A stretch of 5,496 bases of DNA, taken from the NCBI GenBank assembly GCA_934630485.1, contig CAKTWD010000099.1, forward strand, positions 1 through 5,496, in the 5' to 3' direction. How positions within the stretch are numbered: the first letter of the stretch is position 1; each line of letters starts with the position of its first letter. Positions 4,393-5,496 of the stretch are shown here, one piece after another. Below the pieces are notes generated by a model that was given only the letters and a program-made list of their open reading frames with translations, searched no databases and had not been told where the DNA came from. The DNA is from an uncultured Eggerthellaceae bacterium (GTDB lineage: Bacteria > Actinomycetota > Coriobacteriia > Coriobacteriales > Eggerthellaceae). The position numbers and the translations under genes are program-made.

Positions 4393-5496
4393 ATGAGCTT
4401 GCGAAGCGATGCGGTTCGCGTTGGAGTTCCGCGTGCTCCTCACAGGAGCCTTTTCAAAGCCGATGGTCTGACCGACGAGGAGCTGAAGCGCCCGCTGATC
4501 GCCGTCGTCAATTCCCGCACCGATGTTATTCCCGGTCATAACAATCTCGACAAAATCGCTGACGCAGTGAAGGCCGGCATTTACATGGCTGGCGGCATTC
4601 CGTTCGAGGTGGGCACCATCGGTGTGTGCGATGGCATTGCCATGAACCACGACGGCATGCACTATTCTCTGGTTTCGCGCGAAGTGATTGCCGATTCCGT
4701 GGAGTGCTATGTTCAAGGGCATGCGTTCGACGGCATCGTTTGCATTCCGAACTGCGACAAAATCGTTCCGGGCATGCTTATCGGCGCGCTCCGCGTGAAT
4801 ATTCCTACGGTGTTCGTTTCCGGTGGCCCCATGCTTCCGGGCAAGCAGCCCGACGGTTGTGGAACAACCGACTTGAACACTCTGTTCGATGGTGCGGGCC
4901 AGGTTGCTGCGGGCACCATGACCGAAGAGCAGCTTAAGTATTACGAAGACACTGCTTGCCCTTCGTGCGGAAGCTGCTCGGGCTTGTTCACGGCTAACTC
5001 CATGAACTGCCTGTGTGAGGCATTGGGCATCGCGCTTCCGGGCAATGGAACCGTCCCCGCAGTGTATTCCGAGCGTATCCGCCTTGCCAAGCAGGCTGGT
5101 ATGAAGATCATGGAGCTTGTGAACAACAACATCAAGATCGGCGATGTCATTTCCCCGGCGGCTATTCATAACGCCATGGAATGCGATATGGCATTCGGCG
5201 GTTCGACCAACACGGTGCTTCATCTGATCGCTATTTCTCATGCGGCTGGGCATCCCATCACCATGGAGGATTGGGAGGAAGCTTCTAAACGCACGCCGCA
5301 TTTGGTGAAGCTTCAACCTTCCGGCCCACGCCCGCTTATCGATTTGTACGAGGTCGGTGGCGTTCCCGTGGTTATGCACGAGCTTGACCAGCTTGGATTG
5401 CTCGACCACAGCGCCATCACCGTGGTTGGATCATTTGACGAGTACATCAAGAATCACACAAAGCCCGCCGATGGCGAGGTTTGCCGCACGCATGAC
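4393..5496 (+). CDS. ilvD: Dihydroxy-acid dehydratase, partial, 3' end off the right edge
   Basis: IlvD dehydrates 2,3-dihydroxy-isovalerate and 2,3-dihydroxy-3-methylvalerate to the 2-keto acids that precede valine, leucine and isoleucine; it is a cytoplasmic iron-sulfur enzyme. The 368 visible residues are about two thirds of the usual 550-560. Metal and cluster motifs are clear: CDGIAMNHDGMHYSLVSRE at 79-97 with Mg ligand Asp80, PNCDKIVPGM at 119-128 with cluster Cys121, Mg ligand Asp122 and the Lys123 that is carbamylated in the family, and CPSCGSCSGLFTANSMNC from 189 with further cluster cysteines. IPGHNN at 46-51, with His where the [2Fe-2S] subgroup has Cys, together with CGSCSG resembles the E. 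coli-like [4Fe-4S], oxygen-sensitive subgroup; this fits an anaerobe. The ATG follows GGAAGGA (4378-4384) at 8-nt spacing. Regulation probably goes through the long leader with its attenuator. No upstream gene shares the transcript. Confidence 0.97.
   Translation, partial: MSLRSDAVRVGVPRAPHRSLFKADGLTDEELKRPLIAVVNSRTDVIPGHNNLDKIADAVKAGIYMAGGIPFEVGTIGVCDGIAMNHDGMHYSLVSREVIADSVECYVQGHAFDGIVCIPNCDKIVPGMLIGALRVNIPTVFVSGGPMLPGKQPDGCGTTDLNTLFDGAGQVAAGTMTEEQLKYYEDTACPSCGSCSGLFTANSMNCLCEALGIALPGNGTVPAVYSERIRLAKQAGMKIMELVNNNIKIGDVISPAAIHNAMECDMAFGGSTNTVLHLIAISHAAGHPITMEDWEEASKRTPHLVKLQPSGPRPLIDLYEVGGVPVVMHELDQLGLLDHSAITVVGSFDEYIKNHTKPADGEVCRTHD

Noticed and set aside
4366..5409. Long open frame (347 codons) antisense to ilvD
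   Set aside because: It lies fully opposite a clearly recognisable ilvD reading frame, its translation shows no family features and has low-complexity His/Asn/Arg-rich content typical of antisense shadow frames.

Overview
This 5.5 kb window reads as ordinary chromosomal DNA from a moderate-GC bacterium (about half G+C by eye). It has five protein genes, two of them cut by the window edges, and one regulatory-looking intergenic region. Good Shine-Dalgarno sites on most genes, a GTG start on guaA, an intrinsic terminator and a T-box-like leader suggest a Gram-positive. My best guess is a Coriobacteriia-type actinobacterium, but that rests on general impression and not on a diagnostic marker.

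Layout. Positions 1-1236 (minus strand) hold the N-terminal 412 codons of guaA (glutamine-hydrolysing GMP synthase); its 3' end lies off the left edge. A 167-bp divergent spacer follows. The plus strand then carries an AEC-family (auxin efflux carrier type) membrane transporter (1404-2342), a 139-bp spacer, uppP/bacA undecaprenyl-diphosphatase (2482-3474), and, 15 bp later, a small AroQ-type chorismate mutase domain protein (3490-3795). This pair ends at a strong intrinsic terminator (3859-3893). A gene-free stretch of about 600 bp (3796-4392) leads to ilvD, dihydroxy-acid dehydratase (4393 to the right edge, 368 codons seen).

The most interesting part is the ilvD leader. A plausible sigma-A-type promoter (4031-4058) is followed by RNA elements that resemble a T-box riboswitch Stem I, including the AGAGAG and GGTTGGTGGAA motifs of the distal loops and a GAGC-ended, kink-turn-like base. 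Further hairpins and an intrinsic terminator with six Ts come next (4297-4326), then an extra perfect 11-bp hairpin just before the ilvD ribosome binding site. The specifier codon and the antiterminator T-box sequence do not match the canonical forms, so this is either a divergent or a decayed T-box.

The genes do not form one pathway: guaA serves purine synthesis, uppP serves recycling of the cell-wall lipid carrier, the AroQ protein points to aromatic amino acids, and ilvD serves branched-chain amino acids. Two protein-level oddities stand out: a charged insert of about 50 residues in UppP, and the apparent absence of the last catalytic Gln/Glu in the chorismate mutase. I see no mobile element, CRISPR array, tRNA or rRNA.
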